A stretch of DNA of 64,000 bases from positions 186,001 to 250,000 of the forward strand of contig NZ_JAERJR010000001.1 of the NCBI RefSeq assembly GCF_018257515.1, written 5' to 3'. Within the stretch, counting starts at the first letter, position 1. Each line of letters opens with the position of its first letter. Shown here piece after piece: positions 1-8,952 of the stretch. The position numbers were made by a program, and so were the translations under genes. Below the pieces are notes generated by a model. It was not told where the DNA came from. It did no database searches and worked only from the letters and a program-made list of their open reading frames with translations. The stretch is from Tatumella sp. JGM118. Lineage in GTDB: Bacteria; Pseudomonadota; Gammaproteobacteria; Enterobacterales; Enterobacteriaceae.

Positions 1-1
1 T

Positions 2-490
2 CCGGTGAAAGCAGAGTTACTGGAACGTGTCCAACGGCTTGACGTTACAGCGGCAGAATTCTGTACAAATTATCGCTCGCTGACCGGCGTCGGGCATTCG
101 CTGGGCACTGTGATTTTACTGATGCAGGCCGGGGCGATAGCCAGTACCCTGGCGAGAGAAGAGGTCGCGTTTAACGGAAAAAAAATTCCGGACCGGCTGG
201 TACTGTTGGCACCTCCGGCAGATTTTTTCAGAGCACCGCGGTCACTTAACTCCGTCCGGATACCCGTTGAGATTTGGGTGGGGGCGATGGACAAGGTAAC
301 CCCACCTTCACAGGCGATATTTCTTAATGAATTATTGAAAGAACATGCCGGTGGCGGAGTGCATATTATTGAGGATGCGGAGCACTTTACCTTTATGAAT
401 ACTCTCCCGCCACAGGTTATCGATCCTCATCCGTCACGCAACGAATTTCTGCAATGGCTGGCAGGCAAAGTCTCTCAGTTCATCGCCTGA
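2..490 (+). CDS. alpha/beta hydrolase, C-terminal part (5' end outside window)
   Basis: The reading frame is open to the left edge, so only about the last 163 codons are present. The visible part has a serine-hydrolase nucleophile elbow, GHSLG, at about residue 31 counted from the GTG at position 5. An Asp-containing segment (WVGAMDKVTPP) sits where the catalytic acid is expected and a late histidine occurs in EDAEHFTF, so all three triad positions can be placed. The arrangement fits dienelactone-hydrolase-like or carboxylesterase-like predicted hydrolases; the substrate is unknown. No signal peptide can be judged because the N-terminus is missing. No clear terminator follows. The fold is a confident call, the specific function is not. 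Confidence 0.8.
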   Translation, partial: PVKAELLERVQRLDVTAAEFCTNYRSLTGVGHSLGTVILLMQAGAIASTLAREEVAFNGKKIPDRLVLLAPPADFFRAPRSLNSVRIPVEIWVGAMDKVTPPSQAIFLNELLKEHAGGGVHIIEDAEHFTFMNTLPPQVIDPHPSRNEFLQWLAGKVSQFIA

Positions 491-849
491 TAATTAGTCA
501 CGCTTTTATTTTATTGAATTCGCCCCCGGCGAAATTCTGAACTGCCCCCCGGGGCATCAGCCGTGCATGCCCGATACCAGACCCGGACAGCATGGTATTG
601 TCAGGTATACCTGCGAGGTGATGGGCGGGCGGCGTTTGTACAGATATTTGCCACACAACCCTCTCAAACAGGATGATTTATATCAGTGCCCTGAACCGGC
701 ATTATAGCCTGCGGTCAGACTGCGGTTTGTAAAACCCGGTCTCTGTCATCAGAGGTATGCCTGTCAGGAGCACGGTGTTCTGATCACGTCTGATACCCCG
801 GTTGACCAGCGATATATCAAGCGGATGGCGACCTGCAGCCGTTATCGTC
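491..849. other. intergenic gap, no gene seen
   Basis: About 360 bases between a rightward hydrolase and a leftward nucleotidyltransferase, so a convergent gap. I see no convincing reading frame, RNA gene or strong T-tailed hairpin here. Confidence 0.5.
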
Positions 850-1623
850 TCAGTGCTGCTGATTCCGGAATGCCACACTCAGCCAGCCGGCAAAAGCCAT
901 GACTCTTTTTTCGAAAGTAGTCTCCTCGTCGTACGGCTGATGAGCCATTTTCATTAAGTAATTCATTTCTCCCGCCAGCGCCGGATAACGGAGAATGAAT
1001 TTATCACTGTGTTCAGTAAGCGTTTCCGGCCAGTCCGTATCCTGCTCATCGCGCAGAATACTGGTTGCCCGGATGAGCTTTCTTGCCACGGCACGTTGCA
1101 GGAGTAGTTTCCTGTTTTCATCGCCGGAAGCCTGTCTCTGAGCCATTAACTCCGTCACCACCGTCGGGAAGTCACTGTTCAACGCCAGGGCAATGGCTTT
1201 AGAGGGTGTAAATGCCCGGAATCGCTGACTCAGATCCTCTCCGTAGACACAGACACAGTGATGCCTGAGCCAGTATCCCCAGCTCAGCCTGTTGTCGGGG
1301 TGCAGAGCCTGTTGTAACAGACCGCAATCAAAATCAATTTTGCTGACAACAGGGTGATCGATTTCAAGTTCACTTTTAATGCGCGCGAGGTGTTGTGCCG
1401 TCTGCTCATCAGGCTCCCCGTGAAAAATAAGTGACACATCGAGGTCCGATCGTCCCACCGTCGCCCGGCCTTCGGCAACGCTGCCATACAGGTACAGGCT
1501 ATGTATCTGTTCAGGAAAACAGCAGGGGAGTCTTCTGACCAGGTCAGCAACGACACCAGAAAATGCGGGTTGTATTTTATTGCGCGTTGGTTGGGTTATA
1601 TAACCCTGACTATCTACGGCCAT
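850..1623 (-). CDS. aminoglycoside adenylyltransferase-like nucleotidyltransferase (AadA/DUF4111 type)
   Basis: A 257-residue protein with a minimal nucleotidyltransferase core. The GS motif lies in LYGSVAEGR (about residues 45-53) and is followed by the metal-binding D-x-D in SDLDVSLI (about 60 and 62). A mostly helical C-terminal half follows, as in ANT(3'')-like enzymes that transfer AMP to aminoglycosides. Start choice: the frame extends 17 codons further, but the ATG at 1623 has an AGGAG ribosome site nine bases upstream, so the shorter form is preferred. It is a single-gene unit. Chromosomal AadA-like proteins are common in enterics and may be cryptic or act on other nucleophiles. Whether this one confers spectinomycin or streptomycin resistance cannot be read from sequence. 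Confidence 0.8.
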   Translation of the reverse strand: MAVDSQGYITQPTRNKIQPAFSGVVADLVRRLPCCFPEQIHSLYLYGSVAEGRATVGRSDLDVSLIFHGEPDEQTAQHLARIKSELEIDHPVVSKIDFDCGLLQQALHPDNRLSWGYWLRHHCVCVYGEDLSQRFRAFTPSKAIALALNSDFPTVVTELMAQRQASGDENRKLLLQRAVARKLIRATSILRDEQDTDWPETLTEHSDKFILRYPALAGEMNYLMKMAHQPYDEETTFEKRVMAFAGWLSVAFRNQQH

Positions 1624-2266
1624 GACTCTCACTCCTGATCTGATCATCCCCCGAAATGATGACCGCTGGGTCACTCACCCCGGCTCCACCGAAGGGTTAC
1701 CGTATCTCACAGAAAGAGAACTGACAACGGGTGAAAACGCCAGAGGGGGCGGAAAGCGGGGGGACTTTTTCATTGAGAGGGTAGCCGGGGTGGAAATATC
1801 AACACCTTGTTATGCTGTTTCTATGTCCTGTCGGTAATGTCGTCACTGCTGATGGCGTCATATCCCGTTCCGTGACAGGCAACATATTCCGGGACAGAGG
1901 TAGAGATCTCTCCGGTTTACACCCGACACCCTTGTAGTCATATGCCCGCATTAGCGTTATTAAAAGTATAACTCCGACCCGAAGTGTTGTTTTTTTAGTG
2001 GTCTTTATGTTTATAAACTATTGATAATGAAGATTTGTTATGTTTTTCATGGGGGGGGTGGGGTTATGAGGTGAATGTAGTGATCGGAGTGTATTTTGTG
2101 TTTACTACTACAGAGCTTCGTGTTGAAATGATTCTCAATTACATTAAGAGAGCCCCGGGAACACTGCCAGTATCGCTGCGATTTTCAGGTCATCGCGCCG
2201 AAAACTCCGGCAACCCGGATTACTTTCACTAAAAAAACTCAGACAATACTCCGGAAAAAAGCAACA
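1624..2266. other. intergenic region upstream of the siderophore receptor
   Basis: About 640 bases divergent between the nucleotidyltransferase and the TonB-dependent receptor. The part from about 1930 to 2110 is AT-rich and contains the Fur box annotated separately. Short frames here (for example 2035-2232) have no ribosome site and look spurious. Confidence 0.6.
2125..2143 (+). promoter_or_regulatory. Fur box upstream of TonB-dependent receptor
   Basis: The 19-mer GAAATGATTCTCAATTACA matches the Fur consensus (GATAATGATAATCATTATC) in its AATGATTCTCATT-like core. It lies about 120 bases upstream of the receptor start, so iron-dependent repression of that gene is inferred. Confidence 0.75.
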
Positions 2267-4399
2267 ATGAATCAGAACGTTAAGTCTCAATACCGCAGGC
2301 CTCCTCTGTCCAAAATATGGCTTGCAGTATGTAGTGGTTTATTAGTTTCGTCGGCGGGTAGCTACGCCGCTGATAATACAAGTGTCTTAACCGTAACGGC
2401 TTCGGATAAAAAGGCACAGACTGACGACGGCTATTCCAGTCCGACCACTTCGGTCGCCAGTAAGACACCGACTTCTAAACTGGATGAAGCACAGTCCATC
2501 AGCGAAGTGACTAATAAGCAACTGCAGGACTATCAATCGACGAATTTATCTGATGCTATGCGTTTCGTCAGTGGTGCGTCACAAGCGAATACTCTTGGCC
2601 AGACCGAGGATGGTATTGTTCGCCGCGGCTTTGGTTCTAACTCCGACGGCTCAGTCTTCCGTGATGGAATCCGCAGCAGTCAGGGGCTGAACCTTGATGC
2701 CACAACGGATCATGTCGAAGTGTTAAAAGGTTCATCCTCTCTGTTGTACGGGATCCTGAATCCGGGGGGAATGATCAATGTGGTTAGTAAAAAACCACAA
2801 TATGAGTGGCATACCATCGTTGGCGGTCATTATAACAGCACTGGCGGTGGCGCAGGGAATATCGATATTACCGGGCCTTTAGGCAATGGTTTTGCTTTCC
2901 GTCTGATTGCTGAAAAACAGGACCAGAATTACTGGCGTGGATTCGGTAATGAAAAACATAATCTGCTAGCCCCCTCGCTGCAGTGGTATGGCGATAAAGC
3001 CAGTTTTAACATCAGCTATGAAGATTATCAGTACGATATCCCTTATGACCGGGGAACGGCATTTATTAATGGTAAGCCCATCGATATCGGTTACAAGACG
3101 CGACTGGACGATTATTCGAATCATGCATGGGGACGTAACCAGACATTCAGTTCCCACTGGGATTATCAGTTCAATGATATCTGGTCAACCCGGGTTACTG
3201 TCGGCCTTAACCAGCGAAAATATAACAGCAATACGATGACCACCACGGCGGTGAATACGACGACCGGTGTTGTCACCCGGCGTCCGGATGCCTTCCGTGG
3301 GTTTAACCACAAAACAAAATATGTCTCCTGGGACGCCATCGGCACCCCTGAAATCCTGGGGATGACGCATAACATGGTATTCGGCACTGATTATGAGATG
3401 AATCAGACCTATCGCGCTCACGCGTATAACGGTAAAAAGAATACCGATTTCACGCTGAGTCACCCGGTCTATGGTCTGGAAACTATCACCGACAGCTCCA
3501 CCGAAAAAACGGCTGACAGTAATTTACTGAACCGGTTACACAGCCGTTCGGTTTATTTCAAAGACAGTATCGATCTGACAAACGACTGGACGGCGGTAGC
3601 CGGAGCCCGTTATCAGCATTACGAGCAGCGCGAATCGCGTGGAGCGCAGTCCACGCTGACGTATAGCGATACAGGGAATAAGTTTCTGCCACAAACCGGG
3701 CTTATCTATAAGCTGACCCCGGATGTTTCGTTTTACGGCAGCCTGAGCAAATCATTCACACCGTCAACGACGCCGGATGATTATGGCAATGTCGCGGCGC
3801 CGGAGCAGGGAACCACTTACGAGGTCGGCAGCAAGTGGCAGATAACGCCTGCATTGTTATCGACGATTGCCTTGTACCGTATTGATGAGCGTAATGTTGC
3901 TCTGGCCCTGAATGGCAGCACCTATGCGGTGGACAGAGCACGTTCCAGCGGGGTAGAGTTCGAAGTCAATGGTGAGATCTATCCGGACTGGGATATCAGT
4001 GCTAATTACAGCTATGACCAGGCTGAGATTGTTAATGATAAGACGAACTCAGATAACAATGGCAACCGCCTGCAGAATGCCCCGCGCAATTCAGGGTCAG
4101 TCTATTTAAGCCATAATATCCGGTTTAACGCTCTGCCTGGCAGCTTCCGTATCGGTGGCGGTGTCCGGTACATGGGTACCCGTGCCGGTGATGCAGATAA
4201 TAGTTTTACCCTGCCAGCTTATACCGTGGCAGACAGCTTTATCGGCTGGGATAACCAGTTCATGGGGCAGAAAACCCATTTACAGCTGAATCTGAATAAT
4301 CTGTTCAATAAAGAATATTACACTTCAAGCGGAGGCAACTTACGGGTCATCGAAGGTGAAACCCGTAATCTGGTACTCAGCGCGAGTGTTGAATTCTAA
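2267..4399 (+). CDS. TonB-dependent siderophore receptor
   Basis: A 710-residue outer-membrane receptor that would import a ferric siderophore using TonB-ExbBD energy. Visible parts: a signal peptide ending near GSYAA (about residue 35), a TonB-box-like SVLTVTAS just after it, a plug domain (about 55-170) with the NPGGMINVVSKKP signature typical of siderophore receptors, and a 22-strand-type barrel ending in a terminal phenylalanine (ASVEF). Length and plug features fit the FhuA/FoxA/FcuA class, which takes hydroxamate siderophores, but the exact ligand is not readable. It is monocistronic and preceded by a Fur box. No siderophore biosynthesis or ABC permease genes flank it, suggesting scavenging of foreign siderophores through permeases encoded elsewhere. 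Confidence 0.93.
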   Translation: MNQNVKSQYRRPPLSKIWLAVCSGLLVSSAGSYAADNTSVLTVTASDKKAQTDDGYSSPTTSVASKTPTSKLDEAQSISEVTNKQLQDYQSTNLSDAMRFVSGASQANTLGQTEDGIVRRGFGSNSDGSVFRDGIRSSQGLNLDATTDHVEVLKGSSSLLYGILNPGGMINVVSKKPQYEWHTIVGGHYNSTGGGAGNIDITGPLGNGFAFRLIAEKQDQNYWRGFGNEKHNLLAPSLQWYGDKASFNISYEDYQYDIPYDRGTAFINGKPIDIGYKTRLDDYSNHAWGRNQTFSSHWDYQFNDIWSTRVTVGLNQRKYNSNTMTTTAVNTTTGVVTRRPDAFRGFNHKTKYVSWDAIGTPEILGMTHNMVFGTDYEMNQTYRAHAYNGKKNTDFTLSHPVYGLETITDSSTEKTADSNLLNRLHSRSVYFKDSIDLTNDWTAVAGARYQHYEQRESRGAQSTLTYSDTGNKFLPQTGLIYKLTPDVSFYGSLSKSFTPSTTPDDYGNVAAPEQGTTYEVGSKWQITPALLSTIALYRIDERNVALALNGSTYAVDRARSSGVEFEVNGEIYPDWDISANYSYDQAEIVNDKTNSDNNGNRLQNAPRNSGSVYLSHNIRFNALPGSFRIGGGVRYMGTRAGDADNSFTLPAYTVADSFIGWDNQFMGQKTHLQLNLNNLFNKEYYTSSGGNLRVIEGETRNLVLSASVEF

Positions 4400-4413
4400 G
4401 TCTGAAATCCTGT

Positions 4414-4452
4414 CGGCCACAGACACCCGTTGCTGGCCGCTGTTGTTTTCCT
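4414..4452 (+). terminator. probable terminator of the receptor gene
   Basis: Inverted repeat CGGCCA / TGGCCG (4414-4419 and 4434-4439, 14-base loop) followed by a T-rich CTGTTGTTTTCC stretch. It begins 15 bases after the receptor stop codon. The stem is short, so confidence is moderate. Confidence 0.45.
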
Positions 4453-4624
4453 GATGAAACTTTGTCCCGCGTCCTGAAGAGATCCAGCGACGCGGGACGA
4501 GGTTTTCTGAGCTCTCCTCTGCAGTCAGACCGGCTGCTTTATCCCTCAGTTATCCTTTTCGGCTATCCTGAAGAATACCTCTGTATCTTGCAGCCATCGG
4601 GCGGCATTACGGTGATCCCGGCAT

Positions 4625-5518
4625 TTATTCGAGACCGGTTGCACGAAGTACGGCCGCAATCTCTGCGACGTCATCCCGGCCTAATGCTTTCAGCGGACGG
4701 GGTAAGCACTCCGGCGATACCAGCCCGAGCAGGGTAGCAGCGGCGGCGATCACCCGGATCCCTCCGCCATGCTGAGTAAAAAGTGCCCATAACGGGGTGA
4801 AGCGCTCGCTTAACGCGGCGACCTGTTGTTGATCATGCCGTGCGGCCGCGTCAGCAATCGCTTTTGCGGTGCGTGGAAAAAGCCCTCCGCACACAGAGAA
4901 CCAGACATCACAGCCTGCATTCAGGCCGTCAACCGCAAAGGCATCAGCACTTACCCCGAGAGCAACATGCTGCGGCACGCGGGATCGCAATCTCCGGACA
5001 CGGTCGGTAATGGTACCGGCTTCAGTCGGAGCCCCGGGCATTTTTATGGCACGGATTTGTGGTAAGGCGGCGATCCGGCTGAGCAGATTTTCTGAAAAAC
5101 TGAAGTGTGTACACCGGGGATTGTCATAAACACAGACCGGCACGGAAACATTTGCCGAGACGTCCTCATACAGACTGTAAACTTCGTCATCGTTTAATGG
5201 CTGATAAGACATGGCAGGCAGCAACAATGCATCAGCACCGGCTGACTGCGCATCTTCTGCCAGGCGCAGGACTTCGGCAGTGCTGATGGCTCCGATACTG
5301 GTCATCACCGGAATCTTACCTGCATGCGCTTTCGCGATAACGGTGACGCGCTTCCGTTGCTCGCGGGTCAGGTAAGCATAACTGCCCGTGGAACCCAGTA
5401 CGCCCAGTGAATTGACGTCTGCGTGGGTCAGACGCGTGAGCAAACGAATAAATGCGGCCTCATCGATATCATCATTTGACAGAGGCGTCAGAGGAAATGC
5501 GCTAAGACCTGTAAACAT
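4625..5518 (-). CDS. DapA/NanA-family class I aldolase (dihydrodipicolinate-synthase-like)
   Basis: A 297-residue TIM-barrel aldolase or lyase. The Schiff-base lysine is in AIKMPG (K159) and the catalytic tyrosine in VYDNP (Y131). The GSTGSYAYLT segment (about 42-51) corresponds to the GTTGE substrate loop but lacks the usual glutamate. That change and the isolated location argue against DapA itself. The family also includes N-acetylneuraminate lyase, 4-hydroxy-2-oxoglutarate aldolase and 2-keto-3-deoxy sugar-acid aldolases, so the substrate is probably a 2-oxo acid adduct. No sugar-acid catabolism genes are adjacent. It is divergent from proP across about 350 bases. Confidence 0.85.
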   Translation of the reverse strand: MFTGLSAFPLTPLSNDDIDEAAFIRLLTRLTHADVNSLGVLGSTGSYAYLTREQRKRVTVIAKAHAGKIPVMTSIGAISTAEVLRLAEDAQSAGADALLLPAMSYQPLNDDEVYSLYEDVSANVSVPVCVYDNPRCTHFSFSENLLSRIAALPQIRAIKMPGAPTEAGTITDRVRRLRSRVPQHVALGVSADAFAVDGLNAGCDVWFSVCGGLFPRTAKAIADAAARHDQQQVAALSERFTPLWALFTQHGGGIRVIAAAATLLGLVSPECLPRPLKALGRDDVAEIAAVLRATGLE

Positions 5519-5866
5519 ACTTTAACCTGAACCCGGGAGGTGATAGTGAACGGAAATCCAATATAAATAGAGTTAACGCTTAATTCAACGACCGTCACCG
5601 GCCTGCGGATCTACCCCCGGAGAGAAAATAGCGGGACACATCCGGACGCTGGCCGCTACTCCCGTGAATTTGTGGCGAAATTATAGCCAGGTGGCAGGGG
5701 GCTTCTGTCTTCTCCTGCCCGTCAGTCCCCCTTAACCCGAAGCGTAGCCGCTACGTATCTGATACTATTGTTAAGAATAACTCGCCATACGTTTGAATGA
5801 TCACAAGATTGACCTATGCTTTATACGCGAGTGATTACCAGAGTATTAGTGTTTTAAGGAAAAAGA
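5519..5866. other. divergent promoter region of the DapA-like gene and proP
   Basis: About 350 bases between divergent genes. It includes a short palindrome CGTAGCCGCTACG around 5743-5755. A related string, AAGCGTAGCAGCTA, occurs near 55910 upstream of the Bcr/CflA gene. No reading frame is convincing. Confidence 0.5.
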
Positions 5867-7375
5867 ATGCTTAAAATAAAACGTAAAAAAGTAAAGCCGA
5901 TGCGGCTTAAGGACGTCACGATTATCGATGACGCCCGTCTGAAAAAGGCAATCACTGCCGCCGCATTGGGTAATGCAATGGAATGGTTCGACTTCGGGGT
6001 TTACGGATATGTTGCGACTGTATTAGGTAAAGTATTTTTCCCTGATGCTTCGCCAGGTATCCAGATTATCGCTGCCTTAGGAACCTTTTCCGTTCCCTTT
6101 ATCATCCGCCCGCTGGGGGGGATGTTCTTTGGTGTTCTGGGAGATAAATACGGCCGTCAGAAAATACTGGCTATCACCATTATTCTGATGACCCTGAGTA
6201 CATTCTGTATCGGGTTGATTCCGTCCTACGCCACCATCGGTGTCTGGGCACCTATCCTGCTGTTGCTGGCCAAAATGGTGCAGGGATTCTCTGTGGGAGG
6301 CGAATATACCGGGGCTTCCATCTTCGTGGCGGAATACTCCCCCGACAGGAAGCGTGGCTTTATGGGGAGCTGGCTTGATTTTGGCTCTCTGGTGGGCTTC
6401 GTCTGTGGTGCAGGGATCGTGGTATTACTTTCCACGATGCTTGGTCAGGAAAGCTTTAACGAATGGGGCTGGCGTATTCCGTTCTTCCTGGCACTGCCGT
6501 TAGGACTGGTTGGCCTGTATCTGCGTAATGCGCTGGAAGAAACGCCGGCATTCCAGAAGCACGTTGAATCGCTGGAAGAGGGCTCTAAACAGGGGCTCAG
6601 CGAAGGACCTTCTGTACCTTTCAAAGAAGTGGCTCGTAAACACTGGCGTAACCTGATCTCCTGTATCGGTATCGTGATCACCACTAACGTCGCGTATTAC
6701 ATGCTGCTGACCTATGTGCCAAGCTACCTGACCCATGATCTGCACTATTCTGAAGACCGGGGTGTGTTAATCATCGTCGTCATTATGCTGGCAATGCTGT
6801 TTGTGCAGCCTATGATGGGCTTACTGAGTGATAAATTCGGACGTCGTCCGTTTATCATTATCGGTAGCATCGCGATGGTTCTTCTCTCTGTTCCGTCGTT
6901 TATGCTGATTACACATCACAGTATAGCGGCACTCTTTTTCGGCCTGTTGATCCAGGCGATTATTCTTAACTGTCTGATCGGTGTGATGGCGTCTACCTTG
7001 CCGGCATTGTTCCCGACCGAAGTGCGTTACAGTGCGTTAGCCAGTACCTATAACATCTCTATTCTGGTGGCCGGTATTACCCCGACCCTGACCGCATGGC
7101 TTGTAGAAGCTACGGGTAATCTTTATATGCCTGCTTATTACCTGATGATTGTCGGTATTATCGGGGTGGTCACCGGGATCAGTATGCGTGAAACCGCGAA
7201 TAAACCGCTTTACGGCGGAACGCCTGCCGCATCTTCTATTGAAGAAGCTAAAGAGTTACTGCAGGAGCACCACGACAATATCGAACAGCGTATCGAAGAT
7301 ATCGATGAACAAATTGAGAGTTTACAGAGTAAACGTCGCAATTTAGTCGATCAGCATCCGGACATTAACGGTTAA
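5867..7375 (+). CDS. proP: ProP glycine betaine/L-proline:H+ symporter
   Basis: A 502-residue major facilitator protein of the inner membrane that takes up proline, glycine betaine and other compatible solutes during osmotic stress. It is near-collinear with E. coli ProP. The N-terminal KRKKVKP...LKDVTIIDDARLKKAI segment is preserved, as are GNAMEWFDFGVYG, the GDKYGRQK loop 2-3 motif and SVGGEYTGASIFVAEYSPDRKRG. The C-terminus has the extended tail with an alpha-helical coiled coil (about residues 455-495, heptads in NIEQRIEDIDEQIESLQSKR) that tunes osmotic activation in the E. coli protein. The start at 5867 has an AAGGA ribosome site. A strong terminator follows immediately, so it is monocistronic. 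Confidence 0.97.
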   Translation: MLKIKRKKVKPMRLKDVTIIDDARLKKAITAAALGNAMEWFDFGVYGYVATVLGKVFFPDASPGIQIIAALGTFSVPFIIRPLGGMFFGVLGDKYGRQKILAITIILMTLSTFCIGLIPSYATIGVWAPILLLLAKMVQGFSVGGEYTGASIFVAEYSPDRKRGFMGSWLDFGSLVGFVCGAGIVVLLSTMLGQESFNEWGWRIPFFLALPLGLVGLYLRNALEETPAFQKHVESLEEGSKQGLSEGPSVPFKEVARKHWRNLISCIGIVITTNVAYYMLLTYVPSYLTHDLHYSEDRGVLIIVVIMLAMLFVQPMMGLLSDKFGRRPFIIIGSIAMVLLSVPSFMLITHHSIAALFFGLLIQAIILNCLIGVMASTLPALFPTEVRYSALASTYNISILVAGITPTLTAWLVEATGNLYMPAYYLMIVGIIGVVTGISMRETANKPLYGGTPAASSIEEAKELLQEHHDNIEQRIEDIDEQIESLQSKRRNLVDQHPDING

Positions 7376-7386
7376 TGCTGACCCCG

Positions 7387-7417
7387 CCGCTATCCTCCCG
7401 GATAGCGGTTTTTTTTT
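7387..7417 (+). terminator. rho-independent terminator of proP
   Basis: Perfect 9-bp stem CCGCTATCC / GGATAGCGG with a TCCC loop, followed by nine consecutive T. It starts 12 bases after the proP stop codon. Confidence 0.95.
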
Positions 7418-7815
7418 GCCCTCAGCCGGTATTTTTTCACCTGTCGTCTTTCCCTGATAATTGATCACCTGGCCGAAATACTGTCCGGTTTACCCGGCGG
7501 TGTTTGCCCTGTACCGGCCGGGCCGGTAAAAAAGTTTCCGGGAAGATAGGTTTCGCCGCCAGTTTTATTCCGGCCCGGGACGTCTGCTGCTGAGCCGCAG
7601 AACAGGCTATCCGGTCGACAGGAGATCATTTCAGGGATTGCGGGCCGGACGGGCGAACGGTTAGGCTCTGTTAACCGGTATATTATGCGCGCCACCCGGA
7701 GGCAGGTTGCAGATGCCGCGGGACAATACGGCGTGCCGGCCGGTGCCGTCGTCAGTGTGTGTCCATAGGGCAGCAGGTTGGACTTCCCCGCAGGGGAATA
7801 AGGACAGGAGAGGTT
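7418..7815. other. intergenic gap, no gene seen
   Basis: About 400 GC-rich bases between the proP terminator and the GNAT gene. A long leftward frame crossing it has no plausible product and overlaps the GNAT gene, so it was not called. Confidence 0.5.
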
Positions 7816-8337
7816 ATGAAAGTCACCCGATGCACTGCCAGTGAATGGATGACGCTGGTGGATATTTTTATCGAAATGGAAATCTATTACCACGGCCCGG
7901 TCCCGGTCACCAGGCAGGAAATGTCGGATTACCTGCGCCGGAAGGTCTTCCATCCGCAGGCCGGAACACGGGTTTATAAAGCAGTGCAGGACGGTGTGGT
8001 CGCCGGATTTGCCTGTGCCGCTATTCAGTTCCCGGCTCCCCGATACAGCGGGCAGATGTTTATCAAAGAACTGTTTGTTTCAGAAAAATTCAGAGGTCAG
8101 GGAACCGGCACGCTGCTGATGAAAACGCTGGCAGCGGCGGCGCTGGATGCCGGATGCCTGCAGCTGGACTGGCTTTCGGATAAACATGATGCGCCAGTAC
8201 AGTTGTTTTATCACGGTGTGGGCGGGCAGGTGATTGACTCAGTGAATTACTTCAGGTTATCGGGTGATACTCTGCGGACACTGGCTGGACAGGAGTTGAC
8301 CGCAGACAATAACGGTGTAACTGATGATAACCGCTGA
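7816..8337 (+). CDS. GNAT-family N-acetyltransferase
   Basis: A 173-residue GNAT-fold protein. The core acetyl-CoA site is visible as IKELFVSEKFRGQGTGTLLMKTL (motif A, R/Q-x-x-G-x-G/A, about residues 89-111). It is followed by the beta4-beta5 segment LQLDWLSDKHDAPVQLFYHGVGGQ, a typical C-terminal GNAT arm for small-molecule acetyltransferases. The ATG at 7816 is preceded by AGGACAGGAGAGG and is preferred over an upstream in-frame ATG at 7759 that lacks a ribosome site. The acceptor substrate is unknown. It stands alone after proP and before a gene-poor stretch. Confidence 0.85.
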   Translation: MKVTRCTASEWMTLVDIFIEMEIYYHGPVPVTRQEMSDYLRRKVFHPQAGTRVYKAVQDGVVAGFACAAIQFPAPRYSGQMFIKELFVSEKFRGQGTGTLLMKTLAAAALDAGCLQLDWLSDKHDAPVQLFYHGVGGQVIDSVNYFRLSGDTLRTLAGQELTADNNGVTDDNR

Positions 8338-8952
8338 ACACAGTTTACAGGTGACAAGCCGCTGTTAGCCCTGACGAGGTATTTCGCCCATCCGGGACGC
8401 CGCTAGTCGTCGGTAGCATTCCGCAGAAATCATGGTCATGTGAACTGATGAGCCTGTTTCTGGCTCCGGAAGCTGTAGTGTTCAGCGCCCGCTGATTTTC
8501 CGACAGAGTGGTCAGTCTTTTCGCTCTCCTGAAGTACAATAACAGCACAGTCGGGCAGCGCCGGTGGTTAACAGGCCTTCTAACGCATCCGGCTACGGCT
8601 GGAGTCTGCCTGTCACTCCTGCGTGACAATCGACGAAAAAGTTAGTGGTAGCCGCCGGTCAGCCGAGGGAAGTCCCTTGGGCTAAGGGACGCGCTGTTGA
8701 AGTTGCCGAATGGCCGGTAAAGCCCTGAAGAGTGCTGCCTGCGGGCATCCGGCCACCCCCGGTCAGAATAACAGAGGATCTGCAACTTACCAGAGGTCAT
8801 ACGGATGCTGCTCCCGTGTTTCAGAGGCGCGTTTCCTCTCAGCTCTCGTTATAAATATAGCGGCGCATTACTGTAAAGGACGGCAATGCAGCAGGTCAGG
8901 CATTAGCGGCCTGACCCTGTATGACGGTAGTCGAAAAGACTGACCGCCAGCC
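8338..8952. other. intergenic gap with one T-less hairpin
   Basis: About 615 bases between convergent genes. A hairpin GTCCCTT / AAGGGAC occurs at 8672-8690 without a T-tract. Several short frames on both strands lack ribosome sites and look spurious. I identify no gene here. Confidence 0.5.

Noticed and set aside
2035-2232. 65-codon frame upstream of the siderophore receptor
   Set aside because: Overlaps the Fur box and promoter region and has no ribosome site.
7465-7953. Minus-strand frame of 162 codons
   Set aside because: Overlaps the well-supported GNAT gene and has no motif or ribosome site.
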